Below, piece by piece: positions 22,066-34,871 of a DNA stretch of 64,000 nucleotides. The notes under the pieces were generated by a model. The model searched no databases. It saw only the letters and a list, made by a program, of their open reading frames with translations, and was not told where the DNA came from. Each line of letters starts with the position of its first letter. Position 1 is the first letter of the stretch. The stretch comes from Pardosa pseudoannulata (taxonomy: Eukaryota > Arthropoda > Arachnida > Araneae > Lycosidae). The stretch lies in the NCBI GenBank assembly GCA_032207245.1, contig CM063500.1, positions 82,462,625 through 82,526,624 of the forward strand. The letters are read 5' to 3'. Made by a program: the position numbers and the translations under genes.

Positions 22066-23399
22066 TTAGGTGTTTATGAAAATTGTTAAACAGAATTTAA
22101 GTAAAAGATGTTTTATATGTATTCTGAACAATCCTTTAATAACCACAGAACTGTTCCTTAGAGTTTAGGTGCCTCTATTCAGACTAACTCAGGCACTTTA
22201 TATCCCATGCAAAGGTATTATCCTCTCCTTTATTGGGAATCCCTATATATATTCAGTACCTCTATACAGAGCTGGCAGAACAACCATTAAATCAAACATG
22301 CGAATATTCAGGCACGTGCCAGGAGAAACAGCATGGTTTGAAATTTTAACAAACTAATTACATATTATACATAAGTACATATGTTATTGGCTTCTGAATT
22401 ACAATTAAATTTAAAATATTTACACAGTAGTAAAATGTGAAAGATAAATAAAAATTTATGAGTAGCTTTTTTAGCTTTAACAACTTATTTTTCAGAAAAG
22501 TGTTTCTTATAGCAACATTGACCCTGTTTAAAATATTTCCATTTTTCTATCATCAGGGATTCTAGAGTTTTACTCAAATTTGACCTAAATTCAGTTTGGC
22601 TTTTTTTCACACAGTACTAAAAACTTCTAACATGTAGCATTACTGTGTGTAATACTCAGCATTATTTTTTGCAAAACTTTGTATTTAATTGTTGAATAGT
22701 AATCTTCTAGCTGTTCAAAAGATTTGTTATTTTCTGGAGCAATCTAAGGACTTTCTGCAATTATCAAATTTTCACATTTCTCCGGAGCTATGCCGAAAAT
22801 CCAGAGTAGCTGGTACATCTGTTAAATGCATTAAATGCCCTTGAATCATTAAATGTACTTGTATAATAGTAATAAAAAAGGCACTTATTTTAATTTAAAA
22901 ATTTTGTTGTTCACAAGGCATGTATTAATAGTAGGTTTCCTTAAATACATATATATATAATGTGGGTATGCTAGAGTGCTTTCTACAGCTAATAACTCAT
23001 ATATACATTAAATATAATATTTGTCTTTAACATTGCCACAAAACTCTGTAAAATTGACTCTGAAAAGTCACTTAAAATTTGATGGTAAATTTATAGGAAT
23101 TCAATACTTATTTCTGTTCTATTCATTAGGTACAATAAGGTTAATTTTATATATAAGGTTATTAAAAATGAGATCTCTTTATTTTTGAAATGTTACAAGG
23201 TCATAAACATTCTCTATATTTATTTACATATTTTTTGCATTACCAATTTGAAAACTAATTTATTTTTCCTTATTTGACTAAAAAATTCAATAAAGCATAA
23301 AATCCTAGTTAAAAAAATAGACTGGTAGTAATATTCAAGTAAGGCGACTGGTGATAAATATAAAATTATCATTCCTGTCAACCACAAGCAAGAATTTAA

Positions 23400-23907
23400 C
23401 CCCTTATGAATCGAGCAATGATTGTATGTGCCACTTTCGATGAAAACTTTTCTCATGCATCATGACCAGAAGCAGTTTCATCACTAACTAATTTTGCATA
23501 AGTTTTTTTACACGATAAACTACAATGCTATGCTCAGATGTATCCAAATTGGTATTTGTTTCAGTTTCTAAGGTGTAATCAGGAAACTTTCCAGTACCAT
23601 TATTAGTATCAATTTTCCTCTTTGCCATTAGGTTTTTTTTAAGAATTTTTTAAGCATCAACAGTTAATTATTTATTGCATATAATATAATACTCTATTGC
23701 AATTACGCCCAAGAATAAACGACCAACTCTTATATTGCAACTGTAACAAACAACGCAAAAACAAAAACTTTATCACCTAAAAACAATAACATGTCTGATA
23801 TGAGCTTTTAACTTTTGGCCAGAAAGAATCATCACGTTTGTTATACAAGGTTCTCATTTTAGGCACAGCAGTATGATTTTGTCTCCTATATTTTTTAAGG
23901 GAAAGGG
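23400..23907 (-). mobile_element. TTAA-bounded candidate element with a small ORF
   Basis: TTAA lies at 23396-23399 and 23908-23911. The ends are CCCCTTATG and, inward from the right, CCCTTTCCCTT. Inverted similarity is weak beyond CCC-TT, so this is less secure than the other TTAA elements. A minus-strand frame begins MAKRKIDTNNGTGKFPDYTL; MAKRK/MARKR starts are common in piggyBac transposases, but the rest is not recognised. An A7 run interrupts the frame; reading across it extends the frame by about a dozen codons. Confidence 0.45.
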
Positions 23908-25936
23908 TTAATACAATTTCAACAAACTTTAAAAGGCTTTCTCATCTTTATAGCAACATTTTCTGTTATTAAGGTTATCTTTTCAAGCTACTATAAAAAT
24001 ATTAAATATAATTTAATCCTCTTGCATCAATAATTACCTTGATAACATTTAATCTAGCAATCTAGAGAGCATTTGATGATATGAGGTGACAGATGGAAAG
24101 CAAGTTATCATCATCACCTGCCTTAAGCCATATTAAATCATATAACATACATGCAAAAGTTAAATTTCCCCCCTCCCCCCCAGCTATTCAGTACATACAA
24201 CAGAGGGTAAAATTATACACTTAGTAAGAATTTTAAAAAAATGAAATAACTACATGCAATCAAATCAACTAAGAAATGTATGAAGTTACGTAAATGCAAT
24301 ACTCAACGAATTTTGTCAAACATGTATGTTTAAAAAGAATTATTTTATTAATAGTAAAAATTGGTCAAATGTAAGTAAACAAATCTTATTACAACTTATG
24401 CAATAATGTTCGAAATGTAGCATCTTTACAGATCAAACAACAGTAGAGAGCATAAATATATTTATCATTTCATATTATTAATTGATAAATAACTTTAATA
24501 AAATATAAAGCTCAAAAATTTTAAAAGCTGTTCATTTTTTATCGTAACAGTCGTAATGATAGCTATTTATGGTACAAATGAAAAATAAAAACACTGTCGA
24601 CTGTTAAACAGTAAGCATATGACATTTTCTAAAAGTAATAAAAATATGTAATGGATAAAACTTAACACCCTACTCCTAAAACACAGAAATATATTGCAAA
24701 ATGAATGCTGCATATCATAAGTTAGTTACCCACCTATGTCTAGGAAAAATAGTACAGTTATAAATAACACAATTTATTAGATTGCCTCCTTAATATTTGA
24801 CAAACAATTAGACGAATAACAAACATACCAAACTTCTAAAAGTATCTGATAAATTACTCATTATTACTAGTGATAATTATATAATATTTAGTTAAAATAA
24901 AACGGAATCAAAATATATTTGACTACAGACTATATTAAAGACGAGAGCTTTAAAATGCATGTATTTTAATGTAAAAACTAGAGATCTCGGAGAAGTTAAT
25001 GAATTGTTCGCATACCTTCAAGGTATATATTACACATAGTGAATTTTCTATATAATTTCAAAACACAATTGTCATAAAGTACCATAGAGGAAAAATCAAA
25101 ACAAAAGCATTATATAACGCCACTAGCACCTGAATACATATCAACAGAGAAGTACTAAAAGTAAATTCACACCTGACAGAGAATGAAAACCAAACTACTA
25201 ACAACTAATAAATACAGTTACACTATAACGGAACTCTAATTTAACAAATAATAATGAAAAACTTACAATAATTTTTAAGAAAACACGCCCACAAACGCTT
25301 CAGAAGCCGATAAACTTTAAAGAGCCGAATTTACCCACCTGTCATGAATTATGTTGCCATCATTTTTTATTATTAAATATAATCCTTATTAGAATGATTA
25401 ATGCTGTTCATTTTTCTTTTAATATTACTTAACTCCATTATTTAAAACAAATTATTAATTTTAAAGTACTTTTTTGAAATATTAAAATTTAGTTATATTT
25501 TGCTTCATTGGGCTTTACCGAATAAAAGAGTAAATTGTTCTAATGTTTCTTTGTACAATGTTAAAAATACATTTAATAGAGATAAATTAGAACCATTGTA
25601 AGTGCTCTTTATTTTTAAATAGGTACTTTTAAATCAAGTGATATTATAATTTTGGATAAATGGCAACATAAACTTGTGCTGTCTGCTAGTGTCGTGTGCT
25701 AAACCTTGTAAATATTGAACGTAGTTAAACACTTCCATTAATATCAATCAATAACTTTGTTCAAGCAATTTGTTGCCTTAGAATTTGGGAAGCTTTTACT
25801 TTATTTCGGAAAAAGTTTTATCCGGTTTCTAGTGAATAATTTAATAGCATACGCTATACATATAAAAATCATATATCATTCAGCTGTAAAACTTTAAAAT
25901 TAGTTTTTACTTTCGGTATCTTTTACACTTTTCTAA

Positions 25937-28900
25937 ATGTGGATTTTTGGTTATGGTTCGCTAATGTGGAAAACTAATTTTAACTATGAACAAAAGGTTG
26001 TTGGCTATATCAAAGGATATGTTCGGCGATTCTGGCAAGCGAGTGAAGATCACCGTGGTGTCCCAGGAGCCGTAAGATTTATTTATAGACATTAATTTAA
26101 ACTTTTTTTGAGTAACTTTTAAGCTTCAAATAATTGGTTTTGCATTTTTTTCTTTTTAATGTAAACTTTATCACATGAAATAAACGGAATGTCAAGTGAA
26201 CAAGAACAAAAATAAAGTAAAAATTAGAAATAAAACCAAACAGCTGTTTTCTAGCTATAATCATGCAACTTCTTTAGTATGGTTAAAAAAAGCTGTATAC
26301 ATAACAAAACTAAGCCCAATTATTCTTCAAATGTTGATTATTTCTATTACAAAACAAATTGATTTAATTCATAAATTTAGATATGTAGCAATATTGAATA
26401 AAACATTGCGCTAGACAATAAATTATTCATTAATTATTTTATATTATAATAAAAATATAAAAAATAATTTTATTATTATCCAGTACTTGGTATCATCTAT
26501 ATAGCTTTACTACCACACTCTTTACTTTCTCAGTTAACTGGTTAATTCTTCCAAATATGCATAACAGAAAAATATTATGTGCATTTAATGTACCTCTAAA
26601 ATAAATTTAATTCACTCTATGGGTATTTTTATTTATTTTGTTATAGGTTATCAATAACCGATACTTTTTACAATTTCAAAAATAGTAAGAACCAAAATAA
26701 CTTTACCTATCATAACTAAATTAACTAAATCCCAGAAAAGGATATGAACAAAATGTTCCAAACCAAAGCATCTTGTTTGATTTAGAATATCCTGATGCTT
26801 TTTAACAATTTCAAAAGTAGTAAGAACCGAAATAACTACACCCACCATAACTAAATTATTAAATCACAGAAAATGATGAGAACAAAAAAAAAAAAAATAC
26901 AACCTGACCTAGGCGACTGTAAATCAAAAGAACAGCTAGATGCAAATTTCTCGAATAGTGTCAGGTACTGACGTCAGAAATTGCATATACCAATGGGGTG
27001 CAAGAACACATTAGAACTGCCATACCTCACCACCAAAGTCAGGACAAACACACCAACCCACTCATCAGCCCATAAAATCTCTAAAAACTCGCCAAATTTG
27101 GCAACAAAAAAAACACAGTGTCAGTGCATTTGTACCATTTTGTTATAGGTTATCAATAACTTAATACTAGTTTAAAAAATGGTTCGGACTACTTCAATTA
27201 CTATTGATACACACAGGCTAATTAGACCAGGACAAACTTATGGATTAATTATAAATGGTTATTAACAATGAGATAGTGAATACATTAAGTGCATGGAGCA
27301 CAGGGTTGAAACTAGGGCGTGGCAAAGGTGGCATTTGCCATGGTCGTACCAGTCATACAGACGCTGTACTGTGATGAAAATGGGGTTCAAAAGAGGATGA
27401 TTCGCTCCGAGTAAAAATAAGGAAAAGTTGAAATTTATATATATATATATTTTTGGCTATAAAATCCAATGAGTTTAAAAATTATTATTTTAAGAATTTC
27501 CTCAATTTTTTAAATGTATCTACAGACTAAGCTTCTTATTCTTATAAAAGGTTTACCAAACTCACCTAAGATGCCTTAATGTAAATCCAGGTATTCATTT
27601 TAAATTTATTAAAGTTATGAAAACTAAATTTAAATTTAGAAATTCGTCAATATTTTATGAAAATTTAACTTAAAAAAAAATATTCCCCTCAAATTATCTC
27701 GTTTATCAAAAAAATAATACTCTCAAAGCGTTTAAAAATATTTTAAGTATTGATAAGGTAAAAACAGAAGAAAAATTAATATACTAGAAACATTTTAAGA
27801 ATTAACAAAATATTGAGTCCATCCTGAATGTATGATATAGAAAAAAATATGTTTATATATTTTCTCCTATATTTAGTGGTAGGAGTGCAGGGTTTTTATT
27901 TTCATTTTTATTTATTTATTTGTGCCACAGGTGCCGAAGGACCTAGTTATGGCCTTGATGGAGCATGATACCTTCTCAGCTCCCCATCCTCCAAAAATTA
28001 TATATAGAAAATATCATTTGGTATCGAGGGTGTGATAGACCTTTTGCCATCCTTTCATTATGCTACTGCTATTAATATCTGAAAGAAGTGGTTTAAAACT
28101 CATAGACTGAAAAATAGCATCTTACTTCTTCTATTCTTGTCCAGCTGTTTAAAAATGGTTTTTGAAAATAAATCTGTAAAAATATTATTCAAAAATTTCT
28201 GTTACAAACCAAATAATCTTTTTTTATATTTCCTGTTCCATTATCTTACAAGAAAACTAAAAATATGTTATGTCAAATTATTCATTTCTTTTAACTCTTA
28301 TGTCCTATATATTTAATTTTTTATTGAAAACCATTTGAAGTTTAATAATTACATATTTTAATACTACCTTATACATCAGGAATAATCTTAATAGATCCGT
28401 GCATAATAACTTGAAAAGCACTTATGAGATATTTCGTAAAATTATCCTTGGAACCGTTTAATACAATCAATTGTTGATAAGAGAAAATTTTGAAAAATGT
28501 AGTTTTTTATTTGTCATAAAGTGTAATTATTACATTATTGCTGATTACAGAGAAAAACAAATACTAAAACTTTTTTTATTATTCACATTAAATATAATCC
28601 AGAATCTATCAGTAGACATATATTGTGATTATTGTGTTTTAATAAATATCAACTAAATGGAAAGATGCACACATGCATATACACACATACAGTCTGTATC
28701 GGTATATGGTCAGCTCAGCGTTCAGAAAAATCAGACCATATAAGCCAGGGCTGTAAAACTGGCAGCCCGCAGGCCTCATCTGGCCCGCCAACACAAATTG
28801 TGCAGCCCACCAACTTCTTATTCAGCATTTTTTTTTTTTTTTTTTTCTTTCAGAATTTTATGGTATCAAGAAGCATCCGAGACTACCATTCTTGGTTAAG

Positions 28901-29818
28901 TCAAGGTCCACGAAGTTTCCTCATGATCGCAGATTGTTTTATAATCCTTCTGTTCCATTGTTTTATAATTAATAATTCAACTATTAATTGTTATTGTATA
29001 AGAAATAAGAGGTTATTGTTCAACTTTTCCAAACTGCAACCCGCTAGGTGATCAGTGACCGGAATTCTGGCCCATGGGCTCTTTGCAGTTGGACAATCCT
29101 GATATAAGCAATGTCACCATATATGCAGAACAATACAACCCTATTGAATTGTGGCAGGATTATATTAACCTATCAAAATGTAGTACTCATATATAAATAA
29201 TTATACTTTTAAGAACATTTTAAAAATTAATTTGAGAAGTAAAAGCTACATTAAAAATATGTAATATTTTTTTGGGGGGGAAATTTATTAGCTTACCTTA
29301 CTAATCAAAGTACAGCACACGTACATTCATGTTCAATGTATTTAAAAATAATCAGATATATAAGTTTGCTTCCTTTTGTTGGTTGTTAACACAACTTTTT
29401 CTAAGTCCCTAATAGCTTTTAAATGCTCATCTGCTGCTTCAGAATTAGTAAAATAACACCTGAAGTCATGTATGAGAGAGATAACTTCAACCAATAAACA
29501 GACAGATGTCCACTTGTTATCAGTGGGGGGTGAGAACTGAGAGAGGTGGAAAACTCCAATGAGTCTATACACACAAGAAAGGGGGAAAAAGAGGAAAATA
29601 AAGGCTGGTATTCAGGTCCTCTCTGATTTCACATTGATTTCTTTAAAAAACAAAACAAAACAGAAACTTGTTGAAAACATGAAATTAACTATATAACTGG
29701 TAACAAGAAAAAGAAAATGACTGTATAAATGGTGTGCTTTAACACGTGTTCTCTACTAAGTTAGATCGTACTTTAGAAATCTAACCATATAAGTGGGTGA
29801 CCATATAGCCGGTACTGA

Positions 29819-29872
<54 letters not shown>

Positions 29873-30074
29873 ATATATATATATATGTAATATAAATATA
29901 AATATGTATATATATAAATATATATGTAAAATATATATGTATATATAAATATATTATATATATATGTAATATATATATATGTATATATATATATGTATAT
30001 ATATATGTATAATATATATTTATGTATATATAAATTAGTATATAATATATATATGTATTTTATTATATATATTA

Positions 30075-30115
<41 letters not shown>

Positions 30116-30979
30116 GTATAATATATGTATATGTATTATATATGTATATTATATATATATTTTATATATATATTATATGTATATATTTATTGTATATATG
30201 TATATGTATAATATAAATATGTAATATGATATATAAATATATGTATATGTATATATATATTAAAATATATATATATATATATATATATGTATAATATGTA
30301 TATATATATGTATATATATTTTATATGTATATGTATATATATATATAGTATAAAGTATATATATATATATGTTATATATTATATTATATATGTATAATGT
30401 ATATATGTATATAAATATATATATGTATTATTTGTATATGAATAAGTATATATGTAAATATATATGTATATATATATATGTATATAATATATATATTTAT
30501 ATATATATATATAACATATATTTATATATTTTTTATTTATATATATATATATATATATATGTATTTATATATAATAATGTATATATGTATGTATATATGT
30601 ATGTATATATATGTATATGTATATATTTTATATGTATATATATATGTATATACTTATATGTATATATATATAAATATATATATATATATAATGTATATAT
30701 ATATATATACATGATATGTATATATATATACATATATATATATGTATATATATATACATGTAAATATATATTTATATATATAAACAATATATATATGTAT
30801 ATATATATATTATAAAATATACATATATAAATATATGTATATATATAAAAAGTATACATATATATATGTATATATATATACTATATATATATGTATATAT
30901 ATATACATGTTATAAATATGTATATATATACATATATATATATGTAAAATATATATGTATATATATATACATTTATATA

Positions 30980-31017
<38 letters not shown>

Positions 31018-34000
31018 ATATAATATAAATATAATTATATATATATATATAATATACATAACACATTAAACAATTATATAGATAAAAGTTTAATAACAAT
31101 ATTTTATATATAATTATAAATTTTAAATATAAAATAAATAATTCATGATTACTACTAATGTTTTGAAAAAATTAGGTTTTTACATTCATTAAAACATACT
31201 TAAAGATTTTAACATAGTTCTAACTTACTTTAATTAGTTTTGGTGTGAACATTTATTATAAAATTTCTCCAAGAATATTTTTACAATTTTATTTCTGCAA
31301 CTTAGAATTTGTTAATCATTCTCTTGTCATATTAATATATTTTCTAACATTCATTAGTCCCATTTTTTGCTCAACGTTTTGAGCATTTAGGCTTAAAATA
31401 GTTTTTTGTTAAGGATACTGGAATGGCTATGTGTGAGGTATCATTCAGTTGAATTGGTTAAAGAATCAAGAAAGAAGTTATACAAAATCTAAATAATTTC
31501 AGAATAATTTCATCATAATGGAATTGATGTAATTACCTGTCCATAGAAATTTAAGTTATATTTGTAGAACTCATTAGTTCTCTAATGAGTTCTACAAATA
31601 GCATAAAAATTTTTAACATATGGATGATTATTAAAATAACAAATTTTAATTTTAAAATGAAATCTGATCATTTTTCTTTGTATAGATAAGCAATACGATA
31701 GATCTGGAGAAACAAAATTTTAAATAAATTTATCTATCAAATAATTTTTATTGGATGTTTGACTAAATAGTATATTGCTACGTATATAAATTGTATATAA
31801 AATGGCAAAACTGTAAATAATTTCTTGTATTACTATACAGCAGTATTTGGGTTTTGCAATATGTATCTATTTAACAGGATTTACAATCTATTTTTACAAC
31901 CAATATTATATTTGATTCATAATTCTAAAGGAGAAATAAAGAATATATTTCTTTCTTTTTTCTAAATATTGTATATTCTATAAAACATTCTTTTCACATA
32001 TTACACTTGAAAAATATTTACTATTTGCAAAAATTCTTTTTGTTTCTAACAAAGTTTTTATTTCTCAGCCTGGAAGAGTTGTAACTATTATGTCTTCAAA
32101 CAATACTAAGGTAAGGAATGTAACAGATAATTTTTTCAATTTGAATATATCTAAAGTTTAAATGATATAATGAACATAGTAACTGCTTGTGCCAAAGCCG
32201 TAGTCAGGGGGAGGGGTTTGGGGGACTGATCCCCCCCCCCTGAAATTTTGAAAGACCATTATGTAGATAGACAATGTCCCACGTTTGTGTGTGTGTGTAT
32301 GTGCCAGCTCCCTAGCTGTTCATGAACATAAACAGTTATTCTCTTAAAAAACTGCTTAGACCATAAAAGTCTTCCTGGGCCGCTGGCCGTATATACAGCA
32401 CTATATTTGTGGCACTGTATTCTGGAAATACAGTGCTTTCCCACTTATCGACTGAAGTATCATTCACAAATAAAGATATCTTTTTCCCTTGGTCCCAACT
32501 CTGAAAATAATTTCTGGCTACGGTCCTGGCTTGTACTTAATGTAAAATTTCAATACTCATTTTTTTCTGTTTTGAAGCAGCAGAAAAACTTTTCTATAAG
32601 TTGTTTATATATTTATATTTTTTAAGTCATTGGTAAAACTATTAAATTAAATGACTCAATTTTTATGATTTTCTTTCATAAAGTATACATAATTTTATTG
32701 ATTTTAATAATCATTAGATATATCACACAATAAAAGTGGATAATATTATTGAATCTTTAACTACAATTGATGAGATGGAGCCAGTGGCATAGTGAAGTGG
32801 GAAATGTGGGTGTTGCAACTGCTCATGGATTGCTGAATGCAGATTTTATATACCGGATGATCCAAAAGTCAGGACAAACTTTAAAAAGGACTAATTCGAA
32901 AACTAATGAAGATAAAAAAAAGATGTGCTTTACACCAAATGAATGGAAAAGAAGCCGGGTTTTGTGTGCCAACGCAATGAAAATAATTCCGTTGTCGAAC
33001 AATAGATGGCTCACAGTGTGGTGACTCATCTCACAGTTGTAGTTCTGAATGATGGACAACACATTGAACAGTTACTGTAGTACTAATTAACTGTAATTAA
33101 GTTGACTTGTAAGTTGTCAACATTTCTTCATTTCTAAATCATCTTTTGGTGCTATAAAACACCATAGCACCATCTGTTCATCGCTGACACAACTATTTTT
33201 TTCATTGCCACACAAAATCTGATATCTTTTTCATCCATTTGGTGCAAACCGTATCTGTGTATCTTCATTCGTTTTTGAATTATTCATTTTTAAAGTTCGT
33301 CCTGACTTTTGGATCACCCAGTATGTAAAGATTGCTGCATCAGTTTTGAGACAAGTTAAGTGGGAAATCCTCTTCAATGGCCCTGGCTAGAACTTAACTT
33401 TTTGTTGAATTTAAATATATCCAACTTGTTTTGGAGGAGGAAGTCTTTTTTTTTTATCTGTAATTTTTTAATTTAAATAAATGCTTATACTCAGAATACA
33501 TGCTTTATAAAGGTGTTAAAGATGAGAAAAACAGTAATTTTTCTCTTAAATTACAAAATGAATGCAACTTAAAGGGTTATGACATCATACAGATATCAAA
33601 CAAATTTTGTATAATTTTATGAAGTTTACACTAGGTAAATATGCAATTATCCTTTTTTCCCCAAAAAAAGGTATGATTTTTTAATTATGGGAATAGAGAG
33701 CTCTCTGCTCTCTCTCCTTCTTATCTTAACCCTCTGACTGTTGAACCTTTACATATGCAGACTCTCTCAATACCACTTGTATCTCTCAATAGTACTTGAG
33801 TTCAACTCAAACAACATTATTTTGAGAAAGGGAAAATACTTTCAATCTTGAAGAGAAATGTACAAATAATAATTCTGATGACATGCAAAATAATAAATTT
33901 GTATAATTTAATACACAAGTAAATCATGTAGTGTCTATATCTTTGTGAGTGTGTGTTAGGATTTCATTACCTCATGCTTAATCTGTCACAGAAAGGCACT

Positions 34001-34822
34001 CAGTGCAATTAGTGTCATTAAAAGGATGACTTTATAAATTTTTGTTTCAGACCTCAACAGTCAGAGAGTTGCAGGAATGCAACAAACTATTTCTTTAAAA
34101 AAATGAATGCTTTGTAAGAAGTACAAAAAAAACTTTATTGGAAGCATACTATAGTGACTGATACATTAAATAATCATAACTTTTATTGCTATATCAATAT
34201 ACTTTCATTCCCAGCTAAACTGTTTTGTATCCAGAATTTTTTAAGAGGTGTATCTTTATAATTGCATAATAAATGTTAATACAAAATTCATAACCTATTT
34301 TCAAATGCCATCTAATTTGTGAAAAAAAAAATACAAATGATGTAAGCAAAAAAATATATCTATCAAGTATATAATTTATTTTAATTTTTTTTTGTGTGTT
34401 ATTTGAAACGTGATTAAAAAACTGATGTATTTTATTTTTAGGATGTTGTATATGGAGTTGCATATAAAATTCCAGAAGCTAATGTATTAGAAGTCATGGA
34501 ATATTTAGATTACAGGGAAAAAGATGGATATGAACAGCAGACTGTTATATTCTATCCTCTAAATGATAAAATTAAGCCTTTTGAACTGAAAATTTATATA
34601 GCTGATAAAAACAATCCTTTTTATGTAGGTCCTGCACCATTAGAAGATATTGCCTATCAGATTTCAACATCTAAGGGGCCAAGTGGCAGAAATGACGATT
34701 ATCTTTTTCAGTTAGCTGAAACCATGAGAACTTTGGTACCTGATATTTATGATGATCATTTATATGAATTAGAAGCCCTAGTTAAAAAATTGAGACAAGA
34801 ACAGACACTCATTTTAAGCTAA
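25937..34822 (+). CDS. CHAC2: ChaC2-type glutathione-specific gamma-glutamylcyclotransferase
   Basis: The enzyme cleaves glutathione in the cytosol to 5-oxoproline and Cys-Gly. Exons are 25937-26071, 32069-32110 and 34442-34822, giving 185 residues; vertebrate ChaC2 is about 184. Both introns are phase 0 with GTAAG donors and TTTCTCAG/TTTTTAG acceptors. The fold signature FGYGSL is at residues 4-9; RRFWQ and DHRGVPG follow, then PGRVVT across the first junction. VYGVAY, the [10 protein letters not shown] block with the expected catalytic Glu (residue 85), [15 protein letters not shown] and GPSGRN complete the family pattern. The start ATG opens directly on [11 protein letters not shown] as in the family. 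AATAAA follows at 34866-34871. Intron 1 (6 kb) holds a nested pogo/hAT insertion and a TA microsatellite; intron 2 holds two or three MITEs. No damage is seen. Confidence 0.96.
26635..27160. repeat. Insertion framed by 24-bp direct repeats in ChaC2 intron 1
   Basis: The same 24 bases, starting ATTTTGTTATAGGTTATC, occur at 26635-26658 and 27137-27160. Between them are two diverged copies of a ~68-bp motif containing TAGTAAGAACC (26666-26733, 26799-26866), an A-run (26884-26898), and sequence that is an inverted relative of 2385-2495. This resembles a retrotransposon insertion with a long target-site duplication, but no family is recognised. A recombination-derived duplication is the alternative. 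Confidence 0.65.
27175..27265 (-). mobile_element. Short degraded SINE fragment
   Basis: GGTTCGGACTACTT, TACACACAGGCTAATTAGACCA and GGACAAAC resemble the 3' half of the SINE family, in the same orientation as all other copies. Support is weak because of length and decay. Confidence 0.35.
28746..29101. mobile_element. hAT MITE (356 bp) with perfect 8-bp TSD
   Basis: Ends are CAGGGCTGTAAAACTGGCAG and, inward from the right, CAGGATTGTCCAACTGCAAA, both followed by GGCCC-type sequence. The octamer ATATAAGC is perfectly duplicated at 28738-28745 and 29102-29109. The host of the insertion is the left end of the pogo element. The long T-run (28831-28850) and small open frames are not functional coding sequence. 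Confidence 0.92.
29342..29572 (-). pseudogene. pogo-type transposase C-terminal remnant with PIP box
   Basis: The minus-strand frame ends [30 protein letters not shown] and a stop. Repeated alanine/leucine helices ('A-x-x-AL-x-x-L') followed by a terminal aromatic motif are typical of pogo/Tigger transposase C-termini. The last residues QTYISDYF (29345-29368) fit the PCNA-interacting consensus Q-x-x-[ILM]-x-x-[FY]-[FY]. The DNA-binding and DDE domains are gone. Confidence 0.65.
29822..31062. repeat. 1.2-kb (TA)n/(TATG)n microsatellite
   Basis: Almost the whole stretch is TA runs broken by ATGTAT, ATAAAT and similar variants. Six or more overlapping open frames on both strands (Tyr/Ile/Met/Lys-only proteins) are artefacts of the repeat. 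It lies inside ChaC2 intron 1, directly abutting the pogo element. Confidence 0.97.
31063..32068. other. End of ChaC2 intron 1, no feature seen
   Basis: This is AT-rich intronic sequence. A small perfect hairpin (AACTCATTAGTTCTCTAATGAGTT, described as 10-bp arms TAGAACTCAT around 31566-31600) is the only structure noticed. Confidence 0.4.
32191..32530. mobile_element. Short inverted-repeat element (MITE), unclassified
   Basis: Ends are GCCAAAGCCGTAGTCAG and, inward from the right, GCCAGGACCGTAGCCAG (13 of 17 matching). TTGT flanks both sides (32187-32190, 32531-32534). A G-run and C-run near the left end (GGTTTGGGGG, ATCCCCCCCCCC) resemble many arthropod 'CCGTAGCCAG' MITEs. There is no coding capacity. 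It lies in ChaC2 intron 2, 81 bp after exon 2. Confidence 0.55.
32853..33321. mobile_element. Tc1/mariner-type MITE with ~65-bp inverted repeats (469 bp)
   Basis: Both ends carry GATGATCCAAAAGTCAGGAC or its one-mismatch partner GGTGATCCAAAAGTCAGGAC. Homology continues inward for about 65 bp (AACTTTAAAAA, AATTC, AAAAC-AATGAAGATA). TA flanks both ends (32851-32852, 33322-33323). Short frames (for example [14 protein letters not shown]) have no recognised domain. It lies in ChaC2 intron 2. Confidence 0.85.
33730..34068. mobile_element. TTAA-type MITE, 339 bp, one flank mutated
   Basis: The left end CCCTCTGACTGTTGAACC follows TTAA (33726-33729). The right end reads inward CTCTCTGACTGTTGAGGTC but is followed by TTGC instead of TTAA. 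The inverted match is 14 of the first 15 bases. I infer a piggyBac-type insertion whose right TTAA has decayed. It lies in ChaC2 intron 2. Confidence 0.6.
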
Positions 34823-34865
34823 ATACAAACTTTTAAATATAGTTTTATATAACCTAGAACACTTT

Positions 34866-34871
34866 AATAAA
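34866..34871 (+). promoter_or_regulatory. Polyadenylation signal of ChaC2
   Basis: Canonical AATAAA 44 bp after the ChaC2 stop codon, in AT-rich sequence. Confidence 0.6.

Larger units (their letters stand above)
19270..25900. other. Long very AT-rich stretch, mostly featureless
   Basis: No coding exon with good splice sites was found on either strand over 6.6 kb; open frames are short and low-complexity. It holds a microsatellite, an old SINE and one TTAA-bounded element listed separately. A slightly GC-richer segment at about 25265-25345 lies some 600 bp upstream of the ChaC2 start and could be promoter-associated. A long 3' UTR of an unseen gene cannot be excluded. Confidence 0.35.
28690..29821 (-). 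mobile_element. pogo/Tigger-type element, 1.13 kb, non-autonomous
   Basis: Ends are CAGTCTGTATCGGTATATGG and, inward from the right, CAGTCAGTACCGGCTATATG, with TA on both sides (28688-28689 and 29822-29823). A subterminal ACCATATAAG motif occurs near both ends. The interior retains only the C-terminal end of a transposase on the minus strand, and a hAT MITE (28746-29101) is inserted in the left terminal region. The right TA is the first unit of the long TA microsatellite. Confidence 0.82.

Noticed and set aside
22169..22357. 62-codon ORF (MPLFRLTQAL...)
   Set aside because: Protein-like at first sight, but no motif, no splice context and surrounded by decayed repeats.
30369..31099. Several long open frames on both strands (up to 148 codons)
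   Set aside because: They are translations of the TA/TATG microsatellite, giving only Tyr, Ile, Met, Lys and similar residues; no coding signal.
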